The notes under the pieces are model-generated. The model was not told the origin of the DNA. It made no database searches and saw nothing but the letters and a program-made list of their open reading frames with translations. From DATGEP01 sp035310125 (GTDB lineage Bacteria; Chloroflexota; Ktedonobacteria; Ktedonobacterales; JADMIN01): DNA of 34,427 nt. Positions 1 through 7,857 of the stretch are shown piece after piece. The translations under genes and the position numbers were made by a program. Within the stretch, counting starts at the first letter, position 1; the number at the start of each line of letters is the position of its first letter. The stretch covers positions 1-34,427 of the forward strand of contig DATGEP010000159.1 in assembly GCA_035310125.1 (NCBI GenBank). The letters run 5' to 3'.

Positions 1-368
1 ACCGTGGCGGCAATGAACGCTGCGGAGCCGACAAACGCAATCGCGCCTAGCACACCACCCTCAGCATCCTCAGCGGATTGCTCGTACCCTTGCTCCTTGC
101 CGATCAGAGTCAGGCTCGCCAGAAGAATCGCCGGAAACGCCATGAAAACCCCACCAAAGCGCGGAGTCATCCACTGGCCGATCAGCGCCGCGATGACAGA
201 AACCGCGCCACCCAGGACGAAACGAATGGCGTAGTCCTTTAGTTTGATCTGCCGCATCCGCGACAAATCCAATCGTGGCCGGCTCGCGTCGCTGGCTCCG
301 CGCGATACCGCATCGTGATGGTCCTCGGACTCCGGCGTGTAGCCAGCGGCCGGAATGTGGCGATTCAT
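1..368 (-). CDS. DUF3147-type membrane protein, 3' end outside the window
   Basis: This minus-strand frame is open from an ATG at 368 to the left edge, so about 122 codons are visible and the C-terminus is missing. It starts with a polar stretch of about 40 residues, followed by a hydrophobic helix containing FVLGGAVSVIAALIG. Next come PRFGGVFMAFPAILLASLTL, a short acidic loop (EQSAEDAEGG) and another hydrophobic stretch (GAIAFVGSAAFIAA). The order 'PR-GG-hFhAhPAhLhASL' followed by an 'A-DA-GA' loop matches the gene just upstream, so the two are paralogues. The start ATG overlaps the upstream stop codon (ATGA), which implies translational coupling. I recognise the pattern as DUF3147-like membrane proteins. 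No biochemical role is known to me. The two halves may work as a heteromer, but that is inference. Confidence 0.72.
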   Translation of the reverse strand, partial: MNRHIPAAGYTPESEDHHDAVSRGASDASRPRLDLSRMRQIKLKDYAIRFVLGGAVSVIAALIGQWMTPRFGGVFMAFPAILLASLTLIGKEQGYEQSAEDAEGGVLGAIAFVGSAAFIAAT

Positions 369-718
369 CGGCCCGCAATCCCAGCGAGCGCTCCATACGC
401 GCCCATCGCGACGCCCAACCACACCAGCGCGGCCAGCAACGACCCGCCCAGCGCCTTGAAACGCCGGACCAGCGGGGTTGCGACGATGCAGAACGCGATG
501 AGGCCGATCGCGCCCGCCGCCGCGCCTTCCGCGTCGAGCGCGGTCTTGCCGGCGGTCTCCGCCACCAGCGTGACCGCAAGGCCCGCGGTGAGGACTGAGG
601 GCGCCGCTGAAAAGATCCCCGCGAAGCGCTTGGGAGCAAACACTTCGGAAACCAGCGCGAACACGCAGACCAACGCGCCTCCCACAAGAAACTTCGCGCT
701 ATAATACCCTATGCCCAT
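365..718 (-). CDS. DUF3147-type small integral membrane protein
   Basis: A 117-residue, very hydrophobic protein with four likely membrane helices: about residues 8-28, 38-55, 68-85 and 91-112. The loop after helix 1 contains APKRFAGIFSAAPSVLTAGL. The loop after helix 2 contains ALDAEGAAAGA. Both match equivalent segments of the downstream gene, so the pair arose by duplication. An upstream Shine-Dalgarno GGAAAGG (727-733 on this strand) lies 8 nt before the ATG and fixes the start. The stop overlaps the next start by 4 nt, so the two form one transcription unit reading off the left edge. The family resembles DUF3147, whose function is unknown; small paired membrane proteins of this kind are often heteromeric, but nothing here proves it. 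Confidence 0.75.
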   Translation of the reverse strand: MGIGYYSAKFLVGGALVCVFALVSEVFAPKRFAGIFSAAPSVLTAGLAVTLVAETAGKTALDAEGAAAGAIGLIAFCIVATPLVRRFKALGGSLLAALVWLGVAMGAYGALAGIAGR

Positions 719-1068
719 CTTTCATGCCTTTCCAATGGCCATTCACGAGAACGCGGCCTTGTTGGAGCAATATATATCAAGGTGCATACCGCGGAGAGCC
801 TGGCCGGGCCTGCTGCCACATCCAGCCAGTATGAGCCATGTTGACACACGCCGAACCAAAGCCGTATGCTGCGCTAGGAATGATGGTGCAGAGGCTGGCG
901 GTTGTGAGGCAACTACGCGATGATGGAACGGGGGCGCGAGGCGTGCGCAATAGCAACGGGCAGGAACAGCGGCGGGCAAACGCTCGCAAGGGAGGTGGCC
1001 TGGCAAAAGCGGAGACATGGCCGCCGCTGCCGGAGCCGGTATCGGAGACTTGGCAAGTGAACGACCGC
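719..1068. other. Divergent intergenic region between the DUF3147 pair and murA
   Basis: About 350 bp separate the divergently transcribed DUF3147 pair and murA. The murA frame stays open upstream to 838, but that extension is low-complexity, Arg/Gly-rich and lacks MurA similarity, so I treat it as untranslated. An AT-rich patch (TATATAT near 771-777) may hold promoter elements. I see no clear -35/-10 pair, hairpin terminator or RNA gene. Confidence 0.4.
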
Positions 1069-2379
1069 ATGCACTACGTCATTGAAGGCGGCGTGCCCCT
1101 CAACGGCGAAGTGCGCCTCAGCGGCACCAAGAACGCCGCCACCAAGCTTATGGTCGCGTCCATGCTCACCGAGGATAGCTGCACCGTTCGCAACGCTCCG
1201 GCACAGCTTGGCGACGTCAGCATCACCGCCGACGTCATGACCGCGCTCGGATCGGATGTCACCTGGCGCGACGATGGCGCAGCCCTCTGCCAGACTCGCG
1301 AGTTCGCCACCACCGTCGTCCCAATGGCGCTTGGCCGCAAGAACCGGCTCGCGGTCTTGACGGTCGGCCCGCTGCTGCATCGCGCTGGCCGCGCTGTCAT
1401 TCCGGTGCCCGGCGGCGACCGCATCGGCCCACGGCCCATTAACTTCCACCTGCTGGGCCTGGAGAAGATGGGCGCGCGGATCGAAGACAAGGACGGCCTC
1501 TATACCTTCACCACCAGCGGTCTGAAAGGCACCACCATCGAGCTGCCGTATCCCAGTGTGATGGCGACGGAGACACTCATGATCGCCGCCACGCTCGCCC
1601 GCGGCATCACCGTCATTCAGAACGCCGCTATCGAGCCGGAGATCATGGACCTCATCAAGTTCCTGCAAAAGATGGGGGCCATCGTCGAGCAGCGCGTGGA
1701 TCGCAAGATCGTCGTCGAGGGCGTGGACCGCCTTCACGGTGCTGACCATGAAGTGCTCTGCGACCGCAACGAAGCCGTCTCCCTGGCAGTCGCGGCATAC
1801 CTCACCCACGGCGATGTACGTCTCGTAGGCGCCGACCAGGGCACGCTGCTGACTTTCCTCAACACGCTGTACCGCGTTGGCCTGGACTTCACCGTCGAAG
1901 ACGACGCCATTCGCTTCTTCGGCGGCGACCAGCCCCCGCGCTCTATTGCCCTCGAAACCGACGTGCATCCCGGTTTCATGTCCGACTGGCAACAGCCCTT
2001 CACCGTGCTGCTGACCCAGGCGCGCGGCATGTCCGTCATTCATGAGACGGTCTTTGCCGACCGCTTCGGCTACACGCTGGAGCTCAATCGCATGGGCGCC
2101 GATACGGGACTGTATCCCAAGTGCCTTGGCGAGCTGGAATGCCGCTTCCGCGAACGTGACTTCTCGCATAGCTGTGTCGTTCGCGGCCCGACACCCCTGC
2201 ACGCCGCCGATTTGACGATGCCCGACATCCGCGCCGGCGCGTCATACCTGCTGGCCGCCCTCTGCGCCACGGGCACGTCGCGCGTATGGGGCATTGAGCA
2301 TATCGAGCGCGGCTACGACCAGCTCTATGTGAAGCTGAACGCGCTGGGAGCCAGGATACACCGGGTGGAGGAGGAATAG
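1069..2379 (+). CDS. murA: UDP-N-acetylglucosamine 1-carboxyvinyltransferase (divergent MurA, Cys-to-Asp)
   Basis: MurA transfers enolpyruvate from PEP to UDP-GlcNAc, the first committed step of peptidoglycan synthesis, in the cytosol. The 436-residue length fits the family. The substrate-binding SGTKNAATK (K21, N22) is near the N-terminus. The active-site loop reads PVPGGDRIGPRP (about 113-123). The usual catalytic Cys of PGGCxIGxRP is Asp117, while the loop Arg (R122) is kept. The general-base Asp lies in PGFMSDWQQPF (D306), and the late Arg in PDIRAGASYLL (R388). The usual DRIETGT segment is DRNEAVS here, so the clade is divergent. I chose the ATG at 1069 because family similarity starts at MHYVIEGG; the open frame upstream to 838 shows none. 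Asp at the Cys position is known to give intrinsic fosfomycin insensitivity in mycobacterial and chlamydial MurA. A MurA-like paralogue with another role is possible but less likely. Confidence 0.88.
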   Translation: MHYVIEGGVPLNGEVRLSGTKNAATKLMVASMLTEDSCTVRNAPAQLGDVSITADVMTALGSDVTWRDDGAALCQTREFATTVVPMALGRKNRLAVLTVGPLLHRAGRAVIPVPGGDRIGPRPINFHLLGLEKMGARIEDKDGLYTFTTSGLKGTTIELPYPSVMATETLMIAATLARGITVIQNAAIEPEIMDLIKFLQKMGAIVEQRVDRKIVVEGVDRLHGADHEVLCDRNEAVSLAVAAYLTHGDVRLVGADQGTLLTFLNTLYRVGLDFTVEDDAIRFFGGDQPPRSIALETDVHPGFMSDWQQPFTVLLTQARGMSVIHETVFADRFGYTLELNRMGADTGLYPKCLGELECRFRERDFSHSCVVRGPTPLHAADLTMPDIRAGASYLLAALCATGTSRVWGIEHIERGYDQLYVKLNALGARIHRVEEE

Positions 2380-2404
2380 ACGCCGGGTGGAGGAGGGATA
2401 GAGA
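2361..2404. repeat. 22-bp imperfect tandem duplication across the murA stop codon
   Basis: Two adjacent 22-bp units (2361-2382 and 2383-2404) share 19 of 22 bases and both contain GGGTGGAGGAG followed by an in-frame-looking ATAG. The first unit encodes the last codons and stop of murA; the second lies in the 3' untranslated region. It looks like a recent slippage duplication. Confidence 0.7.
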
Positions 2405-2876
2405 CCCTACTCCGCCCAGCGTGTTAGCATACGGATGAACCAGGCAGCTCCGTCTGTATCACCATCCCCGTGCTCATCGCCAGTGTCCTCATCTGCTTTC
2501 CCGTTAGCGCACGCTCGCGAAGACACCATCCTGAGCGCCGGCACGCCAAAGCCGTGCGCAGTCACGACAATTCACGATTAGCCCTGTGTGAAATTGCCAC
2601 TTCCTTCTTCCGCGCCGGGCATGTAGAATAAGGGACGTTACGTTCGGCGGGCGCTCGCCATCTTACGGCGAGATAGCGCGCATCCAGGAGCCTCAGCCCC
2701 GCGCGGCGACCGGGCGCCACCCGTGAATACAACGCCGCGCAACGCTGCGATGCCCTGTTGTTCTATTCAATATCATCATCGTGAACGTCATCATCACCGT
2801 CGCGGACGGCGCGGCTTTGCGTGGTGGAAGGACCGGCGGCGCGGCGCGCCCCGGTCGAGCGGAGGAGTTTTTATTC
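2405..2876. other. Intergenic region upstream of the tandem membrane-protein genes
   Basis: About 470 bp without a supportable gene. The frame of the downstream membrane protein is open from 2781, but its visible Shine-Dalgarno and the similarity to its paralogue start at 2877. One hairpin, CTCGCC/GGCGAG with a 7-nt loop, lies around 2653-2673. A possible -10 (TAGAAT, about 2624) has no convincing -35. I see no tRNA or known riboswitch. Confidence 0.4.
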
Positions 2877-4496
2877 ATGCGGCCGATACAGGCAAACAAC
2901 GGCTCGCGCCATGCCATTACCGACCTCTATGACGAGCAGCGCCGTACCTTTCTCATCCAGTATCCCGTCTGGCTCATCGTCGTGCTCGGCCTGACAGGCG
3001 TCGCCGCCTTCGCCATCACTGGCTTCTTCGGCCATACCGGCATCTACGCCACCAAGCCAGCGATCGCCGTTGATCAGCCGTTTACCCAGCCGTGGCTGCT
3101 GTTTCTCTGGTTTTGCGCTGTTCTGCTCACCCTGCAAGTTTCCATCTTCCGGCATGCGTCGCTGCGCCGCCGGCTCATCGCCACGCTCATCGTCAGCGTC
3201 ATCGCCATCACCTTCATCGGCATTACCTATTTCAGCCAGTCCTTGCCGGATTTCCTCAAGCAGCTTCTCCAGGGTGGCCGCTTCTTCCGGTTCCTGGCTA
3301 CCAATGCGGTCACCTACGCCATCTTGAATTTCGGCCTCATCGCTATCTTCTGGGTAGATACCATCCGCCGCTGGATTCGCCGCGCGCGCGGACTGCCCCC
3401 CAACCCCCGCGTAGACCTGGGCATCGAGGGGTCCGCGCCCGCCAGACCCGAAGATATGCCCACGCTGCAAGAGCTGATCTCTGGTGACCTCATCGCGGGC
3501 GCGGTCTTCGTGCTGCTGCTGGCGCTTCTCTTCCGCCTCGATGTCGTCCAGACGCTGATCCACCCCCACGGGCTCCAGCCCGGCCAGATCAACGAATGTA
3601 CCGTCTCCTGGCCGGTTGGCTGCACGCTACCAGGCGGTGGGGCGCACAATCCGCCCACGCTCACCTTCATTGACGTCATTCAGTCGCTCATCTACCTGCC
3701 GCTCGGCCTCATACTGCTCGCCCTCACCGCCACGATCAGCGGCCTGGGAGCGGTCGGCGGCGTCAACGAAACGCAAACCGAGGCGGAGGTGCCCGCCAGG
3801 GCCAGCGCTGATGAATCGAGCACGGTCCCCATTGCCGTGGACGTTACACAGACGCTCATCAACACCCTCAAGAGCGCGCTGGACCGCCGCCTACGCCTGC
3901 TGCTGAATAACCTTGCGCTCTCCCTGCGCATGATCGGCTGGCCGGCGCTCATTTTCGTCGCCACCTATGGCCTCGCGGCGCTCTCTACTGAGGTTCAGTC
4001 GTACCTCCATAGCGACCGCGCGCCTATCAATCTGCTGGAGCATGTGCTGCCCGCCATCGGGTGGGGTGTGGCCGCGCTCTTCGCCATTATCTTCTCCGCT
4101 GCCTTGATGATCTTCCGCTGGCGCGTCGCCGAGAACACCTTGCGCTTCGTCGGACTAATCGGCTTCGTCCTGCTGCTGACCTTCTGGATCTTCTCCGGAG
4201 CACTCACCGTCTTCAACGTGTTGCTCCAGCAGACGAATGCGCTGGAGCGTTCGCCGTTCACGCCGCCCAGCTCGCCAACCTACATCTCACTGGCCGCACT
4301 GGTGATCTTCGGCTCGCTGCTGATCCTGCGCCGTTCGCGCGGGCGCCGCGCCGCGGACCGGCCATCTCCGGCTGCCGCGCCGATACCAGACTCGGTGCAT
4401 GCCGGCACATTTAGTGTCCGCTCCGGGACTGATCCCAGCGCTACGCAGGTGACCAATACCACCACCGAAACTCCACCGACGCCGCCGCAGGGCTGA
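2877..4496 (+). CDS. Polytopic membrane protein of unknown family, tandem copy 1
   Basis: The product is 539 residues with about ten hydrophobic helices: one just after the N-terminal ITDLYDEQRRTFLIQYPVW block, then at roughly residues 65-84, 95-113, 140-163, 200-222, 262-292, 345-365, 385-410, 418-440 and 458-475. A conserved loop reads FWVDTIRRWIRRARGLPP, followed by MPTLQELISGDLIAGAV. The polar C-terminus is Pro/Thr-rich. A Shine-Dalgarno GGAGGAG (2861-2867) stands 9 nt before the ATG, and alignment with the neighbouring paralogue confirms this start. I do not recognise a Pfam family, a transporter signature or a catalytic motif. The neighbouring gene at 4563 is a duplicate of it. A channel, a transporter or a membrane scaffold would all fit; none is shown by the sequence. 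Confidence 0.85.
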   Translation: MRPIQANNGSRHAITDLYDEQRRTFLIQYPVWLIVVLGLTGVAAFAITGFFGHTGIYATKPAIAVDQPFTQPWLLFLWFCAVLLTLQVSIFRHASLRRRLIATLIVSVIAITFIGITYFSQSLPDFLKQLLQGGRFFRFLATNAVTYAILNFGLIAIFWVDTIRRWIRRARGLPPNPRVDLGIEGSAPARPEDMPTLQELISGDLIAGAVFVLLLALLFRLDVVQTLIHPHGLQPGQINECTVSWPVGCTLPGGGAHNPPTLTFIDVIQSLIYLPLGLILLALTATISGLGAVGGVNETQTEAEVPARASADESSTVPIAVDVTQTLINTLKSALDRRLRLLLNNLALSLRMIGWPALIFVATYGLAALSTEVQSYLHSDRAPINLLEHVLPAIGWGVAALFAIIFSAALMIFRWRVAENTLRFVGLIGFVLLLTFWIFSGALTVFNVLLQQTNALERSPFTPPSSPTYISLAALVIFGSLLILRRSRGRRAADRPSPAAAPIPDSVHAGTFSVRSGTDPSATQVTNTTTETPPTPPQG

Positions 4497-4562
4497 TCGT
4501 TATATAGTAGAGAGCGGACAACCGCCGCATAACACCACACGACTGGATGTCAGGAGTCCTTC

Positions 4563-6188
4563 ATGCGAGCGAAATTCAGCGGTCTGGGTGACCCGTCGGC
4601 GGCGATCACTGACCTGTACGATGAGAAACGTCGCACGTTTCTCATTCAGTATCCCGTCTGGGTCGTCGTAGCCCTCGCACTTACCGGGGTTCTCGCCTTC
4701 ATGCTCACCGGCTTCCTGGGATTCCATGACAAGTCGGCGACGACGGCGGGCTCGCCCTACGCGGAGTTGGGCTTCATTCATACGCTCTTCCTGCAGCCGT
4801 GGGCGCTCTACCTCTGGTTATGTGCGCTCATCTACACGCTGCAAATCTCCATCCTGCGCAACCCCAAGCTGCGCCGCCAGCTCGTGGAGACACTGCTCGT
4901 CACCACGTTCTGTGTCATTCTCGTTGGCATCTCGTACTACTACAATAAGGAGATACAGCAGTTCCTTCAGAACGTGCTGACCCAGTTCCTGAACATCCGC
5001 ATCCCCCAGATTGGCAACAATCCGCTCACCTACACGCTGCTCAACTTCCTCATCATCGCCATCTTCTGGGTGGATACCATCCGCCGTTGGATTCGCCGCG
5101 CGCGCGGGCTGCCCCCCGCGTCGCATGTGGCGATTGACCTCAGCACCAATCCCAGCCAGAGCACTATCCGGCGCCTGGTCCCGCCCGAAGAGATGCCTTC
5201 GATGCAGGAGCTGATCTCCGGTGACCTCATCGCGGGCGCCGTGCTGACCCTGCTGCTTTCGCTGCTCTTCCGCGATTCGGTCATCTCCGGGCTATCGCAC
5301 CTGCTCAACGTCAACGTCCCGGTGAATGATTGTGTCGTCGCGTGGCCGATTGGCCATTGCACGCCGCCCGGCGGCACCATCGCCGACCCTCCGACGCTAA
5401 CCTTCATTGATCTCATCCAGGCGCTCATTTACCTGCCTCTGGGCCTCATCATTCTGGCGCTCACGGCCACACTCAGCGGCCTGGGAGCCGTCGGCGGCGT
5501 CAACGAGCAGCAGTTGAACCCCATCCCCACCGGCAGCCAGGACGAGACCAGCACCGAATCCGTCTCGGAGCAGGTCAGTCTGACCGTCCTCAACACGCTG
5601 CGCAGCGCCCTCAACCGCCGCCTGCGCATCGCCACGGACAATCTGGCGCTCTCGCTGCGTAACGTCGTCTGGCCGTTACTCATTCTGCTCGGCGTCATCG
5701 CCGTGGCCGCCGCCTCGCGCGACATCCAGACCTACCTGCACATCCTCAGCGACCAGCGCACCTGCACCACCTCGGCCTGCCCTGACCTCGCGAATGTGCA
5801 GGCGCTGCTCGACGGCCACCAGCAATACGCCAGCATTGGGCTAGCGGCGGTCTGGGGCCTCGTCGCCGTGCTCGCCATCGTCATCTCGGTGACGCTCCTC
5901 ATCTTCAACCTGCGTGTCGGGGAGAACACGTTCCGGTTCCTCGGCCTGATTGGCTTCATCGTCCTGCTGACGTTCTGGATCTTCTCGCTGGCGCTCTCTG
6001 GCTTCAACGGTCTCTTCTCGCTGACGGGGCTTTCGCACCGCGTGCCTTTCCCGCAGCCCGGCGTGGCCACCATCATCTCGCTGGCGGCGCTGCTCATCTT
6101 CGGGGTGCTGCTGCTATTCCGCCGCGTGCGCGGGCCAAACCTACCGGTCCGCGAGCCAGTTACTATGACCCCACGCCAGTCGCCATAG
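4563..6188 (+). CDS. Polytopic membrane protein of unknown family, tandem copy 2
   Basis: The product has 541 residues and is a clear paralogue of the gene at 2877. It shares ITDLYDEKRRTFLIQYPVW near the N-terminus, FWVDTIRRWIRRARGLPP after helix 4, ELISGDLIAGAV, and the PPTLTFIDxIQxLIYLPLGLI helix, with the same ten-helix layout. It differs in the loops: an insertion containing QQFLQNVLTQFLNIRIPQIG between helices 3 and 4, and a Cys-containing loop (RTCTTSACPDL) between helices 7 and 8. AGGAG sits 6 nt upstream of the ATG. Only 66 bp separate it from copy 1, so co-transcription is likely. The stop overlaps a GTG and lies 14 nt from the next ATG, so the SRPBCC gene is probably in the same operon. 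Function is unknown. Confidence 0.85.
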   Translation: MRAKFSGLGDPSAAITDLYDEKRRTFLIQYPVWVVVALALTGVLAFMLTGFLGFHDKSATTAGSPYAELGFIHTLFLQPWALYLWLCALIYTLQISILRNPKLRRQLVETLLVTTFCVILVGISYYYNKEIQQFLQNVLTQFLNIRIPQIGNNPLTYTLLNFLIIAIFWVDTIRRWIRRARGLPPASHVAIDLSTNPSQSTIRRLVPPEEMPSMQELISGDLIAGAVLTLLLSLLFRDSVISGLSHLLNVNVPVNDCVVAWPIGHCTPPGGTIADPPTLTFIDLIQALIYLPLGLIILALTATLSGLGAVGGVNEQQLNPIPTGSQDETSTESVSEQVSLTVLNTLRSALNRRLRIATDNLALSLRNVVWPLLILLGVIAVAAASRDIQTYLHILSDQRTCTTSACPDLANVQALLDGHQQYASIGLAAVWGLVAVLAIVISVTLLIFNLRVGENTFRFLGLIGFIVLLTFWIFSLALSGFNGLFSLTGLSHRVPFPQPGVATIISLAALLIFGVLLLFRRVRGPNLPVREPVTMTPRQSP

Positions 6189-6202
6189 TGGGAGCGGCAG
6201 CT

Positions 6203-6730
6203 ATGCTTGAAGGAACAGGGGAATCAGTGACGGCGGCAGCGCCCGCCGTCGCTTTCAATTTTCTAGCGGATCCACGCAACGCCGGTCTCTGGTTCGCGGG
6301 CGCAGGCTTTGAGGAGCCACCCACTGGGCCGCCGCGCGCGGGACAGACGTGGAGTTTCGCCCAAACGCCCGGTACACGGCGCGTCCAGCCGGTGCGCATG
6401 TCTATCTACGAGCCGCCGTCCCGCTTCGTGTGGGAGACGCGCCTGCCCACCGTTCTGACCAACTTCACCTGGGAGATGCGCTGCGATCCCGCTGGCGCGG
6501 AGCGGCCCGGCGGCACGCACCTGCGCCTCACGTACCGTCTGCGCCCCGGTCTCGTCCAGTGGCTGACAACAGCGGTCGGCTTCTCCCTCGTAGGCCGCGC
6601 CCTTCACGAACAGGCGCAGCGCGCCGCCGACCGCGCCGCCGAGGCGCTCTCGGCTGCCTCTTCTCCATCCAGTGGGCAGCCGAACAACGCGCGCGGCAAC
6701 GATGCAGGCCGCAAACGCAAGCGGCGATAG
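6203..6730 (+). CDS. SRPBCC-fold (polyketide cyclase/START-like) protein
   Basis: A 175-residue protein with the helix-grip pattern of the SRPBCC/Bet v1 superfamily. The N-terminal strand is followed by AFNFLADPRNAGLWF (the usual 'vFdfLaDpeN..rW' helix region). Next come a beta-rich middle (VRMSIYEPPSRFVWETRLP, TNFTWEMRCDPA, THLRLTYRLRPG) and the long C-terminal helix LHEQAQRAADRAAEAL. Members bind hydrophobic ligands; most bacterial ones are uncharacterised. The C-terminal 30 residues are polar and end in a basic tail. A GTG at 6188 overlaps the upstream stop, but I chose the ATG at 6203 because GGGAG sits 8 nt before it and the fold starts shortly after. It is probably translated with the tandem membrane genes. 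No ligand can be named. Confidence 0.78.
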   Translation: MLEGTGESVTAAAPAVAFNFLADPRNAGLWFAGAGFEEPPTGPPRAGQTWSFAQTPGTRRVQPVRMSIYEPPSRFVWETRLPTVLTNFTWEMRCDPAGAERPGGTHLRLTYRLRPGLVQWLTTAVGFSLVGRALHEQAQRAADRAAEALSAASSPSSGQPNNARGNDAGRKRKRR

Positions 6731-6806
6731 GAACCCGCAGCCTCCTTGAGGAGAATTGGAGGTGCCCGGCGGAAGTCCGTTGCGTCAGCATGATGGCGCC
6801 TATGCG

Positions 6807-7742
6807 CTATTCCCGCGCCATCACATAGTAGCCCGGCTCCGGCTGATAGCCCAGCTTGCGGTTGACCGCCAGCATCGGCCCATTTTCGGAATCATTGTTG
6901 GTGCGAATCAAGGTCGCGCCGGAGCGGTGAGCAAATCGTATTGCCAGCACCTTGAGCGCCTGCGCGACGCCGCGCCCACGATACGCTGGCAGTACCCCCG
7001 TCATCAGGTTATACGCCGAATGCGTCTCCGAGAAGATTCCGACGGCTGCAAGGCCAATCCATGTCTCGCCGTCCAGCGATACAATCTGACCCTCTGGGCG
7101 AAACCACGTCGCCTCGAAGATCTGCTTCGCGAAGGCTTCGTAGGGACGCGGCGGCACATCTCTGCCAGGTATATCCATCGCGACCGCTTCGTTAAGCGCG
7201 TGCAGCGTGCGTCGCGCACTGGCGGTGTCGCCAAGCTCAGCCAGCGACCTGAACCGGATGCCAGCGCCTTCTACGTGGGCGAGATTCGCCGCAAAGGGCG
7301 CTTCGTCGAAAGCGACGAGGTCCAGCGCGGACTCGAAGATGTGGCGCTTGCGGTGAAAGCCCCGCCGCTCGGCGAACGGCATCCCATCGGTGGCGAGCGT
7401 CTCGCGCACTTCCGCCCGCGGCTGGGTCGAGCCGTGTGTCTGCACAAACGCCGCGACGTGATCGTAGAGCCGGGTACCGATACCCTGGCGTCGCGCTTCT
7501 GGATCAACCGCCACATGCAGCCACCCCACGGGTCCTTCCCACTCGTCGCGCAGGGCATGCGCATATCCAAGCACCTCGCCGGCCGCATCCTCCGCGACGA
7601 GTCGCAGGCTTATACGACCCGCGGGTTGATTCATACGCCACTCGCGCACCTGTGCCTCCGACACCGGCTCCGCGTATCCCATGCTCAGCAGCCTGGCCAC
7701 CCGCGCATAGTCCTCCTCGCGCTCGGGCCGTATCGTCACCAT
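6807..7742 (-). CDS. Tandem-domain GNAT N-acetyltransferase
   Basis: A 311-residue protein with two GNAT folds, transferring an acyl group from acyl-CoA to an amine. The first domain (about 1-150) carries the pyrophosphate-binding loop ARRQGIGTRL after the strand GWLHVAVDP. The second (about 160-311) carries YRGRGVAQALKV after SAYNLMTGVLP and ends with the typical NRKLGYQPEPGYYVM. Double-GNAT layouts are known from mycothiol synthase and many uncharacterised proteins. There is no sign here of a mycothiol pathway, so the substrate stays open. An ATG six codons upstream (7760) has no ribosome site. The ATG at 7742 has GGAGG 8 nt before it, so I use it. It lies 115 bp downstream of the amidotransferase-like gene on the same strand. 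Confidence 0.85.
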   Translation of the reverse strand: MVTIRPEREEDYARVARLLSMGYAEPVSEAQVREWRMNQPAGRISLRLVAEDAAGEVLGYAHALRDEWEGPVGWLHVAVDPEARRQGIGTRLYDHVAAFVQTHGSTQPRAEVRETLATDGMPFAERRGFHRKRHIFESALDLVAFDEAPFAANLAHVEGAGIRFRSLAELGDTASARRTLHALNEAVAMDIPGRDVPPRPYEAFAKQIFEATWFRPEGQIVSLDGETWIGLAAVGIFSETHSAYNLMTGVLPAYRGRGVAQALKVLAIRFAHRSGATLIRTNNDSENGPMLAVNRKLGYQPEPGYYVMARE

Positions 7743-7857
7743 CGCCGTATCCTCCGCCATTGCTCTGGGAATGCCTCACCCAGGCAGTGTACGTCGTGCG
7801 CACGCGCGATTGGTCGCAGTTTTCCCCACGAAGTTTCGACGCCAACCCGATTGAAAT

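Noticed and set aside
70..687. Long minus-strand frame across the DUF3147 genes
   Set aside because: It is Arg/Ser/Trp-rich and lies out of frame with both hydrophobic membrane proteins.
838..1068. N-terminal extension of MurA from the first ATG of the frame
   Set aside because: The extra 77 residues are Arg/Gly-rich noise with no MurA similarity, and the usual start MHYVIEGG is at 1069.
913..2202. Minus-strand 429-codon frame antisense to murA
   Set aside because: Composition is that of an antisense shadow of a GC-rich gene, rich in His/Gly/Ala, with no recognisable motif.
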